A stretch of DNA of 64,000 nt from UBA4742 sp963773335. GTDB lineage: Bacteria; Actinomycetota; Acidimicrobiia; Acidimicrobiales; Acidimicrobilacustridaceae. The notes beneath the pieces are model-generated. The model had not been told where the DNA came from. It saw only the letters and a list, made by a program, of their open reading frames with translations, and did not search any database. Each line of letters begins with the position of its first letter. The stretch's first letter is position 1. Shown one piece after another: positions 26,177 through 35,570 of this stretch. The translations under genes were made by a program, and so were the position numbers. Location of the stretch: positions 248,001 through 312,000 of the forward strand of contig CAVZAT010000007.1 of NCBI GenBank assembly GCA_963773335.1, in the 5' to 3' direction.

Positions 26177-26817
26177 TGGATCCGAGACCCACCGTCATCG
26201 AGGTGTTCGCCGATGTGGCCTGCCCGTTCACCCACGTCGGCCTGCGCCGCCTGGTGGACCGGCGGGCCGAGGTCGGCAGGGCCGATGTGGCCCTGTGGGT
26301 GCGCAGCTGGCCCTTGGAGCTGGTGAACGGCACGCCCTTGGACCCGGCCTTCGTGGCCGAGGAGGTGGCCGAGTTGCGCCACCAGGTGGTGCCCGACCTG
26401 TTCGGTGGGTTCCGGGTCGAGCACTTCCCGGCCACGTCGCTGCCGGCCCTGACACTCAGCGCCGCGGCCTACGCCGAGGGGTTGGACGTGGGTGAGCAGG
26501 TCAGCCTCGAGGTGCGCGACCTGCTGTTCGAGCAGGGGGTCGACATCGCCGATCGAGCGGTGCTGGCCGCGGTGGCCGACCGTCACGGGCTGGTCTTCGA
26601 TCCCGACGACCTGACGGTCGTGCTCGAGGACCGGTCCGAGGGCGAGCGTCTCGGGGTGATCGGCTCACCCCACTACTTCACGCCCGACGGCGGGTTCTTC
26701 TGCCCGGCCCTTGAGGTCGGTCGCGACGACGAGGGCCATCTGCAGGTGCTGCCCGATCCGGTCCGCTTCGATGCCTTCATCACCGCCTGTCTGGCCGAGC
26801 CGGCCAAGCCCGGCTGA
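26176..26817 (+). CDS. DsbA-family (thioredoxin-like) oxidoreductase
   Basis: A 213-residue thioredoxin-fold protein of the DsbA/FrnE/2-hydroxychromene-carboxylate isomerase group. The N-terminal motif is FADVACPFTHVG: Cys16 is followed by Pro-Phe-Thr, so the second redox Cys of CPxC is absent. The cis-Pro loop is in GVIGSPHYFTP. With a single Cys it could take part in persulfide or glutathione/mycothiol chemistry rather than disulfide exchange. The start overlaps the DsrE-like stop, making it the fourth gene of the sulfur operon. Confidence 0.82.
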   Translation: MDPRPTVIEVFADVACPFTHVGLRRLVDRRAEVGRADVALWVRSWPLELVNGTPLDPAFVAEEVAELRHQVVPDLFGGFRVEHFPATSLPALTLSAAAYAEGLDVGEQVSLEVRDLLFEQGVDIADRAVLAAVADRHGLVFDPDDLTVVLEDRSEGERLGVIGSPHYFTPDGGFFCPALEVGRDDEGHLQVLPDPVRFDAFITACLAEPAKPG

Positions 26818-26856
26818 CTATCGAGCGAGCCCGCCGGGGCGGTAGCGTGGCGGCCC

Positions 26857-27426
26857 ATGCCATCGTCCTTCGTTGCCGGCGCCTTGACTTCGGTCAAGGA
26901 GAAGGGCGTCAAGTATGTGGGCGTGTCGGTGATCAACGTGATCGTCGGCCAGGGACTGCTCCTGCTGTTCCACGCCGTGCTCCACTGGAACCAGGCGCTG
27001 GCCAACGCCGTGTCGGTGTGCATCAGCGCCATTCCCGCGTACTACCTGAGCCGGGCCTGGGTGTGGGGGCGCACCGGCAAGAGCCACTTCAAGACCGAGG
27101 TGCTGCCCTTCTGGATCTTCATCAGCATCGGCCTGGTCTTCTCCACGGCCATGGTGGCCCTGGTGGCACACCTCACCGGCGCGGCCAGCGCCCCGACGTC
27201 GCAGATGACGTTGGTCGAGAAGCTGCTGCCGAACCTGGTCAACGCCGCCTCGTTCTTCATCCTGTGGATCCTGCGGTTCTTCCTGTTCGAGCACCTGTTC
27301 ACCACCAACCCCGAGCTGGCCGAGGAGCTCGTGGGCGCCGACTTCGCCGAGGCCCTGGAGGGCCACGACGTGGTGGCCGCGGCCGAAGCGGCCCAGGCCG
27401 AACGCCGGCACCCGACCTCGGACTGA
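26857..27426 (+). CDS. GtrA-like family membrane protein
   Basis: A 189-residue protein with four TM segments (YVGVSVINVIVGQGLLLLF, LANAVSVCISAIPAYYLS, FWIFISIGLVFSTAMVALVAHL, VNAASFFILWILRFFLFEHL). It carries the GtrA landmark ISAIPAYYLSRAWVWGR. GtrA proteins help move undecaprenyl-linked sugars across the membrane. An Ala/Glu-rich cytoplasmic tail follows. It lies one base before the methyltransferase start, so the two are co-translated. A role in surface polysaccharide or glycolipid assembly is inferred. Confidence 0.85.
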   Translation: MPSSFVAGALTSVKEKGVKYVGVSVINVIVGQGLLLLFHAVLHWNQALANAVSVCISAIPAYYLSRAWVWGRTGKSHFKTEVLPFWIFISIGLVFSTAMVALVAHLTGAASAPTSQMTLVEKLLPNLVNAASFFILWILRFFLFEHLFTTNPELAEELVGADFAEALEGHDVVAAAEAAQAERRHPTSD

Positions 27427-27427
27427 C

Positions 27428-28061
27428 GTGGATCCCGAGCTGCGGGCCCACGCCGAGGCGGCGCGGGGCTTCATGCCACCCGACGAGGGACTGGCGCTCT
27501 ACGAAGCCGCCGCCTCGGTTCCCTCCGGGGGCTCCCCGCTGCTGGAGATCGGCAGCTACTGCGGCAAGTCCGCCGTCTACCTGGGGGCCGGGGCCACGGT
27601 GCGGGGCACCATCCTCTTCGCCCTCGACCACCACCGGGGCAGCGAGGAGAACCAGCCCGGCTGGGAGTGGCACGAGCCCGACCTGGTCGACCCTCAGGTC
27701 GGACGCATCGACACCCTGCCCTCGTTCCGGGCCACGGTCCATGCGGCCGGCCTCGAGGCCAGCGTGGTGGCCCTGGTCGGGGACTCACCCACCGTGGGGC
27801 GCCACTGGGCCATCCCCCTGTCGCTGCTGTTCATCGATGGCGGCCACGGCCATGACCCGGCCCATCGCGGACTACGAGATGTGGACCCCGCACCTCGAGC
27901 CCGGGGGCCTGCTGGCCATCCACGACGTGTTCCCCGACCCCGCCGACGGCGGCCGACCCCCCTTCGAGATCTACACGCGGGCCCTCCACAGCGGGTCGTT
28001 CGTCGAGATCCGGGCCGTGGGGTCGTTGCGGGTGCTGCGCCGCACCGGGTCGGGGATCTGA
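27428..28061 (+). CDS. Class I SAM-dependent methyltransferase (Methyltransf_24 type), one frameshift
   Basis: About 210 residues after discounting one base near 27856-27874 (634 nt minus 1 is 211 codons). SAM-binding motif I is LLEIGSYCGKSAVYLG, with LFALDHHRGSEE for motif II and LLFIDGGHGHD in the acidic loop. After the frame change DYEMWTPHLEPGGLLAIHDVFP resumes the fold. Members of this group methylate sugars, lipids or small metabolites. GTG is the start. It is linked to GtrA and converges with the aquaporin gene. Confidence 0.82.
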
Positions 28062-28079
28062 GGCTCAGGCGGCTCGATG

Positions 28080-28094
28080 CTCGGGCCGGCCGAG
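28080..28094. terminator. Short palindrome between convergent genes
   Basis: CTCGGGCCGGCCGAG is an almost perfect palindrome between the methyltransferase and aquaporin stop codons. It could terminate both transcripts. It is short and has no U-tract, so confidence is low. Confidence 0.3.
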
Positions 28095-28096
28095 GT

Positions 28097-28825
28097 TCAG
28101 GCCGCGGCGGCCGCCGGCTCGCCCTCCTCGCGGACCATCAACCGCCACAGCAGCGCGCCCAGCGCGCCACCGATGACGGGGAAGACGATGAACACCCACA
28201 GTTGGCTCAGTGCCCAGCCGCCCTCGTAGACGGCCACGCCCAGGCTGCGGGCCGGGTTGACCGAGGTGTTGTCCACCGGGATGGAGATGAGGTGGATGAG
28301 GGTGAGGCTCAGCCCGATGGCCACGCCTGCGAACCCCGACGGGAACGAGCGGTGGAAGGTGCTGGCGATGATGAACAGGAAGATGGCGGTCAGCACCACC
28401 TCGACGATGATGGCACCGGCCAGCTTGTAACCGTGCGGTGAATGCGCCCCGTAGCCGTTGGAGGCGAAGCCCCCGGCCACGATCTTGGCTCGGGTGGCCC
28501 CGGCCTGGCTGAGGGCGATGGCGTAAAGGACGCCGCCGGCGATGATGCCGCCGATGATCTGGCCGATGATGTAGAAGGGCGCCTCGTCAGGAGGACACTT
28601 GCCGGCCAGCAGCAGACCCACCGTGACCGCCGGGTTGATGTGGCAGCCGGTGATGCCACCGATGGCGTAGGCCATGCACAGCAGCGTCAATCCGAAGGCG
28701 ATGGCGATGCCGAGCGTGCCGCCCACGTACGCCCCAGCCAGGACGGCCGTGCCGCAACCCCCCAGCACCAGCACGAACGTGCCGATCGTCTCGGCCAGCA
28801 GGATGGTCCCCTTGCCGCGTTCCAT
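28097..28825 (-). CDS. Aquaporin (MIP family, AqpZ-like)
   Basis: A 242-residue six-TM channel. Both pore loops have intact Asn-Pro-Ala motifs: GCHINPAVTVGLLLAG and NTSVNPARSLGVAVYEGG. The selectivity Arg follows the second NPA. The narrow-filter layout and length point to a water channel (AqpZ) rather than a glycerol facilitator, which would have an extended loop and Asp after the second NPA. The loop between helices 3 and 4 is slightly longer than in E. coli AqpZ (GGFASNGYGAHSPHGYK). The gene is transcribed alone. Confidence 0.92.
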   Translation of the reverse strand: MERGKGTILLAETIGTFVLVLGGCGTAVLAGAYVGGTLGIAIAFGLTLLCMAYAIGGITGCHINPAVTVGLLLAGKCPPDEAPFYIIGQIIGGIIAGGVLYAIALSQAGATRAKIVAGGFASNGYGAHSPHGYKLAGAIIVEVVLTAIFLFIIASTFHRSFPSGFAGVAIGLSLTLIHLISIPVDNTSVNPARSLGVAVYEGGWALSQLWVFIVFPVIGGALGALLWRLMVREEGEPAAAAA

Positions 28826-28876
28826 GGCGTCCCCTCTCCGTCGCGGGTCGCCACGACCCGGCTGGATCGGACCAAA

Positions 28877-30004
28877 CTAGGTCCGCGGCGAAGGCGAGTG
28901 CCGGATCGTCAGTTCGCGGCCCTGCTCGGCGGCCAGGTCGCCTTCGGCGGACTCGGCGTCGATCAGGGTGGGCAGCAGGTCGTGGTCGACGAAGAGCTGC
29001 GAGGCAGGTCCTCGGCCGTCGAGGGCGTCGGCGGCCAGCACGATCGAGGCCGACGTGTAGGTCGACCGCTCGTCGCCGGGGAACCAGAGCAGCTCCGGGT
29101 AGACGATGCCGGTGTAGTAGTGGCCATCGGCCGACCGCAGGTGCTGGATCGAGGCGAACAGGTCGAGGGCCAGGTCCCGTTGGCCCAACGAGAGGTAGGC
29201 CAGCAGGCACTCGCACGTCTCGGCCGCAGTGACCCACGGTCGGTCGCTCACGCATCGGATGCCCTTGTCGCCCTCGAAGAAGGTGTCGCGGCGCGACTCC
29301 AGGCGTTCGAGCCCGGCCTGCCCGCGCAGCACGCCGGTCATGACCGGGTAGTACCAGTCCATGGCCCAGCGGTGCTTGGGAGCGAAGGCGTCGGGGAGCT
29401 CGCCGGCCACGTGGGCGGTGATGACCTGGGACAGGCGGGCCGCGCTCAACTCCCAGTCGGGCCGCTCGTGGCCCAGGCGCTCGGCCAGGGCGATGGCGCA
29501 GCGGAGGCTGTGGCAGATGCTGGAGCTGCCCGTGAGCAGGGCGAACGACCAGGGCGTGCCGTCGGCGTGTCGGGCCCAGAGGATCTCGCCCCTGGGTGTC
29601 TGCAGGTCGAGCACGAAGTCGATGGCCTTCTCGACGGTGGGCCACATGGCGGCCAGGAAGGCGTCGTCGTCGAACAGCAGGTGGTGGTGCCACACCCCGG
29701 TGGCCACATACGCGATGACGTTGGCGTCGAGCTTGTCCTGCTCGATGCTGTCGGCCAGGTAGTACTGGTGCCACGACCCGTCGGGCCGCTGGCAGTCGAC
29801 CAACCACTGGTACGCCCGCTCGGCCTCGACCCGGCGTCCGCCCAGGGCCAGGGCCATGGCCGCCTCCACGTGGTTCCACGGGTCGGCGTGGCCGCCGGGA
29901 AACCAGGGGATCATGCCGCTGGGCAGCTGCCACGACGCGATGGCATCGACCGTCTCGCCCACCTGAGCGGCGGTCAGGATGCCCGGGACCTCAGGCAGTG
30001 GCAT
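28877..30004 (-). CDS. (alpha/alpha)6-barrel protein, prenyltransferase/terpene-cyclase-like or glycosidase-like
   Basis: A 375-residue, mostly helical protein with repeated QLPSGMIPWFPGG / CQRPDGSWHQYYL-type turns (Gln-x-Pro-x-Gly), as in prenyltransferase and squalene-cyclase alpha-toroids. No DxDD or DDxxD catalytic motif of terpene cyclases is evident, so catalysis of that kind is doubtful. A six-hairpin glycosidase-like role is the alternative. Its ATG lies 14 bases inside the methyltransferase end, and that gene follows the GT4, so the three form one leftward operon. Work on a glycosylated lipid or surface glycan is inferred. Confidence 0.65.
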   Translation of the reverse strand: MPLPEVPGILTAAQVGETVDAIASWQLPSGMIPWFPGGHADPWNHVEAAMALALGGRRVEAERAYQWLVDCQRPDGSWHQYYLADSIEQDKLDANVIAYVATGVWHHHLLFDDDAFLAAMWPTVEKAIDFVLDLQTPRGEILWARHADGTPWSFALLTGSSSICHSLRCAIALAERLGHERPDWELSAARLSQVITAHVAGELPDAFAPKHRWAMDWYYPVMTGVLRGQAGLERLESRRDTFFEGDKGIRCVSDRPWVTAAETCECLLAYLSLGQRDLALDLFASIQHLRSADGHYYTGIVYPELLWFPGDERSTYTSASIVLAADALDGRGPASQLFVDHDLLPTLIDAESAEGDLAAEQGRELTIRHSPSPRT

Positions 30005-30785
30005 GAGCGGCCTCCCGGGGCACTCGAACGGCGGACGTGGTGGACGACGTGGCGTCGCTGGTGCGGGCGATGGGCTTGGTGGCGTACACCACCAGGCTCT
30101 TGCCCAGCACGGGGTTGAGCACCTGCTCGCTGACCCGGGTGACCCTGGGCCCGCGCTCGATGTCCCACACCAGGAGCCGGTGGTACCAGCGCACCAGGGG
30201 GAAGTCGTCGTTGGTGGTGCCCACTGCGCACTTGAGCCACCAGTAGGGCGAGTGCAGGGCGTGGGCGTGGTGGGCGGCCCCGTCGTGGAGGCCGGCGCCG
30301 CGCATCTTGGTCCGCAGCTCGTTCTCCGTGTAGATGCGCACGTGCCCGCCCACGGCCTTGGGGGCGTGGTAGTCGTCGCTCAGGGCCCAACACACCTTCT
30401 CGGGCAACCAGGCCGGGATGGTGATGGCGATCATGCCGCCGGGCTTGAGCACCCGGGTGAGCTCGTCGAGGGCAGCCAGGTCGTCGGGGATGTGCTCCAT
30501 CACCTCGCTGGCGATGATGCGGTCGAAGGTGCCGTCCGCGAACGGGAGCCGGGTTGCGTCGCCGTTGACGCACTCGCCCATGCTGTCGGGGGCGATCTCG
30601 CCGGCGGTGGCCATGGCTCCGAACAGGCTCCGGGTCTCGACCAGCTCGGTGGTGGCCATGTCGCAGGCCACCACCCGGGCCCCGCGTCGCAGGCCCTCGA
30701 AGGCATGGCGCCCGAAGCCGCAACCCAGGTCCAACAACAGGTCGCCGGGGCGGATGGCCAGCTTGTCGTAGTCGACGGTGAGCAC
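29991..30785 (-). CDS. Class I SAM-dependent methyltransferase
   Basis: A 264-residue Rossmann methyltransferase. Motif I is LLLDLGCGFGRHAFEGL, the acidic ribose-binding residue is in VVACDMATTEL, motif post-I is GDATRLPFADGTFDRIIASEVMEHIPDD, and LKPGGMIAITIPAW follows. The C-terminal part has WWLKCAVGTTNDDFPLVRWYHRLLVWD, which may contact the acceptor. It sits between the GT4 (two-base gap) and the barrel protein (14-base overlap). The acceptor is probably a sugar or lipid made by the same operon. Confidence 0.9.
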   Translation of the reverse strand: MLTVDYDKLAIRPGDLLLDLGCGFGRHAFEGLRRGARVVACDMATTELVETRSLFGAMATAGEIAPDSMGECVNGDATRLPFADGTFDRIIASEVMEHIPDDLAALDELTRVLKPGGMIAITIPAWLPEKVCWALSDDYHAPKAVGGHVRIYTENELRTKMRGAGLHDGAAHHAHALHSPYWWLKCAVGTTNDDFPLVRWYHRLLVWDIERGPRVTRVSEQVLNPVLGKSLVVYATKPIARTSDATSSTTSAVRVPREAAHATA

Positions 30786-30787
30786 GG

Positions 30788-32191
30788 TCAGCCCGCCTCG
30801 CCGGTGGCCGAGTGCGGGAGCAGATCGGCGCGCGCGGCGGTGCGGAAGCGGGGCGCGGTCAGGGCGCCACCGGGTCGGCGGCTCTGGATGTGGGCGGTCT
30901 CGGCCAGCAGCGCCCGGTAGTGCTCGACGGTGCCCACCGCGGTGTGGCGCCAGGTCCAGCGGTCGATGACCCGCTGGCGGCCGGCCGCGCCGATCCGGGC
31001 CCGCAGCTCGGCGTCGTCGAGGGCGGTGGCGATGCGGGCGGCCAGCGCCTCGGAGTCGCCGGGAGGCACCAGCAGCGCCGTGTCGTTGTCTGCACCCACC
31101 ACCTCGGGCAGCGCGCCGCCGGTGGTGGCCACCAGGGGCACCCCGCAGCTCATGGCCTCGATGGCGGGCAGGGAGAACCCCTCGTAGAGCGAGGGCACCA
31201 CCGCCACCTCGGCCTCGGAGTAGAGCTCGATGATGCGCTGTTCGGGCACCCCGGTGACGAACTCGACGCAGTCGCCCAGGCCCAGCTCCTCGATGGTGCG
31301 GGCGGACACGCCGCCCTCCTTCTTGCGGCCGATCACGACCAGGGACACCTCACGCTCGGTGCGCAGCTTGGCCAGGGCCTCCAGCAGGTACTTCAGGCCC
31401 TTCATGGTCACGTCGGCCGACGCGGTGGTGATCAGCCGGCCGGGGATGCGAGCCACGTGGTCCAGCGGGCGGAACAGCTCCTGGTCGACGCCCACCGGCA
31501 CCACGTGCATGCGCTCGCGGGGCACCTGGTGGTCGGTGTGGATGTCCTCGAAGGAGTTCTTGGACACGGTGATGACCCGGCTCATGCGCGACGCGACCCG
31601 GGTCTGCATCTTGGTGAAGGCGTACCAGCGGGCCTTGGACAGGCGCTGGCGGGTCGTCTCGGAGTGCTCCATCTCCAGGCGCCGGTCGACCGTGATGGGG
31701 TGGTGGATGGTGGCCAGGACCGGGAGGCCCAGGCGCTGCATGGCCAGCAGGCCATAGCCCAGGCACTGGTTGTCCTGGACCAGGTCGAACTGGCTGACGC
31801 GGGTGCGCAGGTACTGGGCGGCCCGGACGCTGAAGGCCAGCGGCTCAGGGAAGGTCCCGCCCATGAAGGCACCCACCTCGACCCAGTCGCCCAGGGTCTT
31901 GAGCTCCCACACGCCCGGCATGCGCATCGGGAAGTAGTCGTTGTAGATGTCGAGGCTGGGCAGGTCGTGGAGCGGGACCCGGGGGTCGAGCACCGGGTAG
32001 GGCTGGCCGCTGAGCACCTCGACGTGGTGACCGAGGTCGACCAGGGCCTTCGTCAGGTGCCGGGTGTAGACGCCCTGGCCGCCCACGTGCGGCTTGCCGC
32101 GGTAGGTCAGGTAGGCGATGCTCAGCGGCTCATCGCCTCGCTGATCGCCGGGCCCGGCGTTGGTCGGCACGGGGCGATCGGCAGGCTGCAT
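30788..32191 (-). CDS. Glycosyltransferase family 4
   Basis: A 467-residue GT-B enzyme. The N-terminal loop GKPHVGGQGVYTRHLTKALVDLGHHVEVLSG binds the acceptor side, and ATIHHPITVDRRLE is a mid-protein landmark. The donor site is formed by ASADVTMKGLKYLLEAL and the Glu-x7-Glu segment VPSLYEGFSLPAIEAMSCGVPLVATTGGALPE. It transfers a nucleotide-activated sugar, probably to a membrane acceptor. It is the first gene of a three-gene leftward operon with a methyltransferase and an (alpha/alpha)6 protein. A CRP-like palindrome lies 65 bases upstream of its ATG. Confidence 0.9.
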   Translation of the reverse strand: MQPADRPVPTNAGPGDQRGDEPLSIAYLTYRGKPHVGGQGVYTRHLTKALVDLGHHVEVLSGQPYPVLDPRVPLHDLPSLDIYNDYFPMRMPGVWELKTLGDWVEVGAFMGGTFPEPLAFSVRAAQYLRTRVSQFDLVQDNQCLGYGLLAMQRLGLPVLATIHHPITVDRRLEMEHSETTRQRLSKARWYAFTKMQTRVASRMSRVITVSKNSFEDIHTDHQVPRERMHVVPVGVDQELFRPLDHVARIPGRLITTASADVTMKGLKYLLEALAKLRTEREVSLVVIGRKKEGGVSARTIEELGLGDCVEFVTGVPEQRIIELYSEAEVAVVPSLYEGFSLPAIEAMSCGVPLVATTGGALPEVVGADNDTALLVPPGDSEALAARIATALDDAELRARIGAAGRQRVIDRWTWRHTAVGTVEHYRALLAETAHIQSRRPGGALTAPRFRTAARADLLPHSATGEAG

Positions 32192-32255
32192 AAGTGCGTA
32201 AGTCTCCTGGTCCCAGACCCATCGGTCAAGTAGGCCGCAGGCCTGTTCACACGCT

Positions 32256-32271
32256 TGTGACGTGGGTCACG
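32256..32271. promoter_or_regulatory. CRP-like palindrome upstream of the GT4 operon
   Basis: TGTGA-N6-TCACG matches the CRP/FNR-type consensus TGTGA-N6-TCACA in nine of ten fixed positions. It lies within a longer imperfect inverted repeat (CGCTT...GAAGCG). It is 65 bases upstream of the GT4 start and 15 bases beyond the stop of the quinone oxidoreductase. Binding by a cAMP-dependent regulator is inferred. Confidence 0.5.
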
Positions 32272-32285
32272 AAGCGTTCAGGTGG

Positions 32286-33315
32286 TCACGGGACCAGGAC
32301 GACCTTGCCCACCACCCGGCGGTGGGTGAGGTCATCGAGGGCGGCGCCGGCCTGGGCCAGGGGATAGGTGGACGGAGCCGGCGGGTGGAGTCGGTCGGCG
32401 GCCACCCAGGCCAGCAGCTGGTCCAGCAGGGCGCCCTGGTCCGGGGCATGGGCCATGGCCCAGGCGCCCCAGTCGACACCCAGGACGGCCCGATTGCGGA
32501 GCAAGATCTGGTTCAGGGGCAGGCGCGGGATCGTGCCCGAGGCGAAGCCGATCACCAGGAACCGCCCCAACTCGCCGAGGGACCGCAAGGCCTCCTCGGC
32601 CAGGTCCCCACCCACCGGATCGACGGCCACGTCCACGCCGCCCGGGACCCGCTCGGTACCCCCGAACTGGTCGCCGGCTTCGGTGGCCAGCTGGCGGGCC
32701 AGCTCCCGGGCCCGGTCCTTCACCGACTCGGTGGTGGTGTCGATCACCGCCGCCGCCCCCATGGCCATGGCTGCCTCGCGCTTGGCCGAGCTCGAGGCCG
32801 CGGCGATGGCCCGTCCGCTCAGGGCCTGGGCCACGTCGATGCACGCCAGGCCGACGCCGCCGCCCGCGCCCAGCACCAGCACGGTCTCCCCCGGCCTGGA
32901 GATGGGCGCGATCGCGCAGCGCGAACAGGGCGGTGGCGTAGCTCTGGGTGAAGGCCGCGGCCCTGGGGGCGTCGAGGTTGGCCGGTCGGCGCACCACACT
33001 GGCTGCCGGTACCGGCACCTGCTCGGCGAAGCCTCCCAGGCCGCACGAGACCAGCACGGCGTCACCCACGGCCAGGTCAGTGTCCGCCGTGCCGGGGCCG
33101 AGGGCGGACACCCTGCCGGCGATCTCGCTGCCGGGCACGAAGGGCAGGTGGGGCTTGATCTGGTACTGGCCGGCCACGAACAGCGCGTCCACGTAGTTCA
33201 CCCCGGCCGCCTCGACGTCGACCACGACCTGGCCCGGTCCGGCCACCGGGGTGTCGCGGTCCTCGACGATCAGGCTCGACGGCGGTCCCAGCTCCCGACA
33301 GACGATGGCTCGCAT
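32286..33315 (-). CDS. NADPH:quinone oxidoreductase / zinc-free alcohol dehydrogenase family, one frameshift
   Basis: About 342 residues after discounting one G in the run near 32889-32893 (1030 nt minus 1 is 343 codons). N-terminal GroES-like fold: MRAIVCRELGPPSSLIVEDR, AAGVNYVDALFVAGQYQIKP, PFVPGSEIAGRVSALGPG. After the frame change the NADP site reads GETVLVLGAGGGVGLACIDVAQ, then DPVGGDLAEEALRSL. The structural zinc Cys cluster is absent, as in quinone reductases of the QorA type. It reduces quinones or enones with NADPH. The gene is divergent from dtd. Confidence 0.87.
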
Positions 33316-33373
33316 GGGCCGCGAGGCTAGATCCCGCGGGTCGACCCTCCGGCGGCTGGGGTAGAACTCGGGG

Positions 33374-33847
<474 letters not shown>

Positions 33848-33912
33848 TCCGACCCCCCATCAGAACGGATATCGGTGTCGGGCCGACCGCGGCCCGGCGT
33901 AGGGTCGCCGCC

Positions 33913-35565
33913 ATGTTGCACGCCCGGGGGATCTCGAGGGCCTTCGGGGGCCAGACCGTGCTCGATGACGTGTCGATCTCGCTCGACGACCGCGACCGGG
34001 TGGGTGTGGTCGGTCCCAACGGGGTGGGCAAGACGACGCTGTTGCGGGTGCTGGCCGGCCTCGAGGACCCCGACTCGGGCAGCATCGAGCGGGCGCCCCG
34101 CCAGCTCACGGTCGGCTACCTGCCCCAGGAGCCCGATGCCGCCACCGGCGAGACCCTGCTCGCCTACCTGGCTCGGCGCACCGGCGTGGCCGCCGCCTCG
34201 GCGGCGCTCGACCGGTGCACCGCCGAGCTGTCCGAGGACCCGACCACCCACGACGCGTACGCCGACGCCCTCGATCGGTTCCTGGCCCTGGGCGGCGACG
34301 ACCTCGAGGTCCGGGCCGCGGCCACGATCGCGGCGGTGGGTCTGGGACAGGTCGCCGCCGCAGGTGGTCGGGGCGGCGGCGACCCGGATCGGTTCGCCCA
34401 GCATGTGGCCAGCCTGTCGGGGGGCGAGGCGGCCCGGGCCGCGCTGGCCGCCATCTTGTTGTCCCGGGTCGACGCGTTGTTGCTGGACGAACCGACCAAC
34501 AACCTCGACTTTGCCGGTCTCGAGCTGCTCGAGCAGTTCGTGGACGGCTTCGCCGGCGCGGTGTTGGTGGTCTCCCACGACCGCGACTTCCTGGATCGCA
34601 GCGTAGGTCGCATCGTGGAGTTGGATGGCCACAGCCACCGGGCCCGCACCTTCGCCGGCGCCTGGACGGCCTACACCGAGGCCCGGGACCTGGCCCGGTC
34701 CCAGCAGTCGCGGGCCCACGAGCAGTACCAGGCCGAACGCCAGCGGCTGGTCGAGCGGCAACACACCCAGAAGCAGTGGACCGAGCGTGGTGTCAAGCGG
34801 GCCAAGACCTCCGGGGAGCCGGACAAGTCCATCCGGGCGGCGCACCGGGAGCGCAGCGAGAAGCAGGCCGGCAAGGTCAAGGCCACCGAGCGGCGCCTGG
34901 CTCGACTGCCCACGGTGGACAAACCCTGGGAGGGCTGGCGCCTGGAGCTCAGCCTGGCCCCGACCGGCCGCAGCGGCGACGTGGTCGTCCGCCTCGACCA
35001 GGCGGTGATCGAGCGGGGCTCGGGTGGCGAGGCGCCGAGGTTCCAGCTCGGCCCCATCGACCTGGAGGTGACCTGGCAGGACCGGGTGGCCATCCTCGGC
35101 CCCAACGGCTCGGGCAAGTCGACCTTGTTGGCCGCGTTGCTGGGTCAGGTGCCGCTCGGGTCGGGTCGCCGCTGGATCGGACCCGGGGTGCGCATGGGCG
35201 AGATGGACCAGGCCCGCGGTCGCTTCAGCGGTCAGGAGCGCGTGCTGGCCACGTTCCAGGCGCTCACCGATCTGCCCCTGAGCGACTCGCGCTCGATGCT
35301 GGCCAAGTTCGGCCTGGGACCCGACCACCTGGGTCGGGCAGGACACGACTTGTCACCCGGCGAGCGCAGCCGAGCCCAGCTGGGCGCGCTCATGGCCACC
35401 GGGGTCAACTGCCTGGTGCTCGACGAGCCCACCAACCATCTCGACATCGAGGCCATCGAGCAGCTCGAGTCGGCCCTGACCGCCTTCGACGGGACGCTCC
35501 TGCTCGTGTCCCACGACCGCCGCTTCCTCGACTCGGTCGACCTGACCCGCACCGTCGAGCTCTAG
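33913..35565 (+). CDS. ABC-F family ATPase (ribosome-associated)
   Basis: A 550-residue protein with two ATPase domains and no TM segments. Domain 1: Walker A GPNGVGKTT, signature LSGGEAARAAL, Walker B LLLDEPTNNLD. Domain 2: GPNGSGKST, LSPGERSRAQL, LVLDEPTNHLD. A charged linker rich in Arg, Lys and Gln (about residues 250-330) joins them, as in ABC-F translation factors. Such proteins bind the ribosomal E site and rescue stalled ribosomes or protect against antibiotics; which of these applies is not clear. The ATG at 33913 is preferred because the domain starts right after it. Confidence 0.92.
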   Translation: MLHARGISRAFGGQTVLDDVSISLDDRDRVGVVGPNGVGKTTLLRVLAGLEDPDSGSIERAPRQLTVGYLPQEPDAATGETLLAYLARRTGVAAASAALDRCTAELSEDPTTHDAYADALDRFLALGGDDLEVRAAATIAAVGLGQVAAAGGRGGGDPDRFAQHVASLSGGEAARAALAAILLSRVDALLLDEPTNNLDFAGLELLEQFVDGFAGAVLVVSHDRDFLDRSVGRIVELDGHSHRARTFAGAWTAYTEARDLARSQQSRAHEQYQAERQRLVERQHTQKQWTERGVKRAKTSGEPDKSIRAAHRERSEKQAGKVKATERRLARLPTVDKPWEGWRLELSLAPTGRSGDVVVRLDQAVIERGSGGEAPRFQLGPIDLEVTWQDRVAILGPNGSGKSTLLAALLGQVPLGSGRRWIGPGVRMGEMDQARGRFSGQERVLATFQALTDLPLSDSRSMLAKFGLGPDHLGRAGHDLSPGERSRAQLGALMATGVNCLVLDEPTNHLDIEAIEQLESALTAFDGTLLLVSHDRRFLDSVDLTRTVEL

Positions 35566-35570
35566 CTGCT

